Source of the DNA: Vulcanimicrobiota bacterium
GTDB taxonomy: Bacteria; Vulcanimicrobiota; Vulcanimicrobiia; Vulcanimicrobiales; Vulcanimicrobiaceae
Assembly: GCA_013289785.1 (NCBI GenBank)
Contig: JABCZE010000089.1
Location: 1-6,796, forward strand
Length of the DNA: 6,796 nt
Direction of reading: 5' to 3'
This document shows, one piece after another, positions 6,658 through 6,796 of the stretch. Each line of letters begins with the position of its first letter. The first letter of the stretch is position 1. The notes beneath the pieces were generated by a model. The model was given only the letters and a program-made list of their open reading frames with translations. It was not told where the DNA came from and did not search any database. Made by a program: the position numbers and the translations under genes.

Positions 6658-6796
6658 TTAGCGCTTCTTCGAGAGGCCCTGCCACCCGAGCAGCCCCGCA
6701 ACCAGCAAGGCGAGGCCGATGGTTCCGAGGAGGCCGGAAACCTCTCCAACGTCTCGCATCATGCCGCTGGGGTCCATCGATTGCGGCATCTGACCG
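6658..6796 (-). CDS. C-terminal part of a small membrane protein (cut by window edge)
   Basis: A short minus-strand frame, open from the right edge to a TAA at 6660-6658, with 45 residues visible. It ends in one hydrophobic segment (about visible residues 21-41, starting GLLGTIGLALLVAGLLG) followed by LSKKR, which would place the C-terminus in the cytoplasm. The other two frames on this strand give either an Arg/Pro-rich shadow or poorer sequence, and this frame has strong G/C bias at third positions, as expected in this genome. An ATG at 6789-6787 would make it a complete 43-aa protein; other ATGs lie at 6777 and at 6762/6759. It could equally be the end of a longer protein starting outside the window. 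The stop is 2 nt before the GTG of the three-helix membrane protein, so the two are almost certainly translated from one mRNA. No family is recognised. Confidence 0.7.
   Translation of the reverse strand, partial: GQMPQSMDPSGMMRDVGEVSGLLGTIGLALLVAGLLGWQGLSKKR
6664..6670 (-). promoter_or_regulatory. Weak purine-rich ribosome binding site favouring the GTG start at 6655
   Basis: The minus strand reads GAAGAAG at 6670-6664, 8 nt before the GTG at 6655, inside the last Lys codons of the preceding gene. The match to a Shine-Dalgarno is partial. With the 2-nt stop-to-start gap it favours the shorter start and translational coupling. The competing GTG at 6685 has no better site. Confidence 0.35.

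Noticed and set aside
6656..6685. GTG start at 6685 for the three-helix membrane protein
   Set aside because: It adds ten poorly supported residues and overlaps the upstream gene by 28 nt; GTG 6655 sits 2 nt after the upstream stop with a purine-rich site at a suitable distance.

Overview
The window is about 6.8 kb of GC-rich bacterial DNA (roughly 60% GC or more by eye) with dense, nearly gap-free coding. It holds one 5'-truncated gene on the plus strand and four genes on the minus strand; one of the four is cut by the right edge. There are no rRNA or tRNA genes, insertion sequences, CRISPR arrays or phage genes. The lineage cannot be fixed from sequence alone. Large AAA-TPR regulators with LuxR or BTAD DNA-binding modules occur in Actinobacteria, Chloroflexi and candidate phyla such as Eremiobacterota/Vulcanimicrobiota. 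I lean weakly to the last group, from general impression only.

Left part (1-2085, plus): the C-terminal 694 residues of a LAL-type regulator. It has the end of a STAND/AAA ATPase module, a long TPR-like helical region and a terminal LuxR-type helix-turn-helix. It converges on the minus-strand genes with only 4 nt between stop codons (2083-2085 and 2090-2092).

Minus strand, read right to left. (1) 6796-6658: the last 45 residues of a small or truncated protein ending in one membrane helix and KKR. (2) 6655-6206: a 149-aa protein with three membrane helices and a Pro-rich tail, whose GTG start lies 2 nt after the preceding stop. (3) 6159-2650: a complete 1169-aa regulator with an N-terminal OmpR/SARP-type winged helix, a BTAD domain, an AAA ATPase and a long TPR region, but no C-terminal LuxR domain. 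(4) 2593-2090: a 167-aa protein with a signal peptide, resembling DUF3828. The gaps of 2, 46 and 56 nt and the shared direction fit one transcription unit whose promoter lies to the right of the window, though an internal promoter just before gene 4 is possible.

Working together (inference): two membrane proteins precede a cytosolic, ATP-dependent, TPR-scaffolded transcription regulator, which is followed by an exported protein. This could be a small envelope-linked regulatory unit. The facing LuxR-type regulator has the same ATPase-TPR core with its DNA-binding domain at the opposite end. The most notable non-coding features are two short perfect inverted repeats, each ending exactly 2 nt before the start codon of genes 3 and 4, where a Shine-Dalgarno would normally lie. 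I see no clear evidence of a wholly new system.
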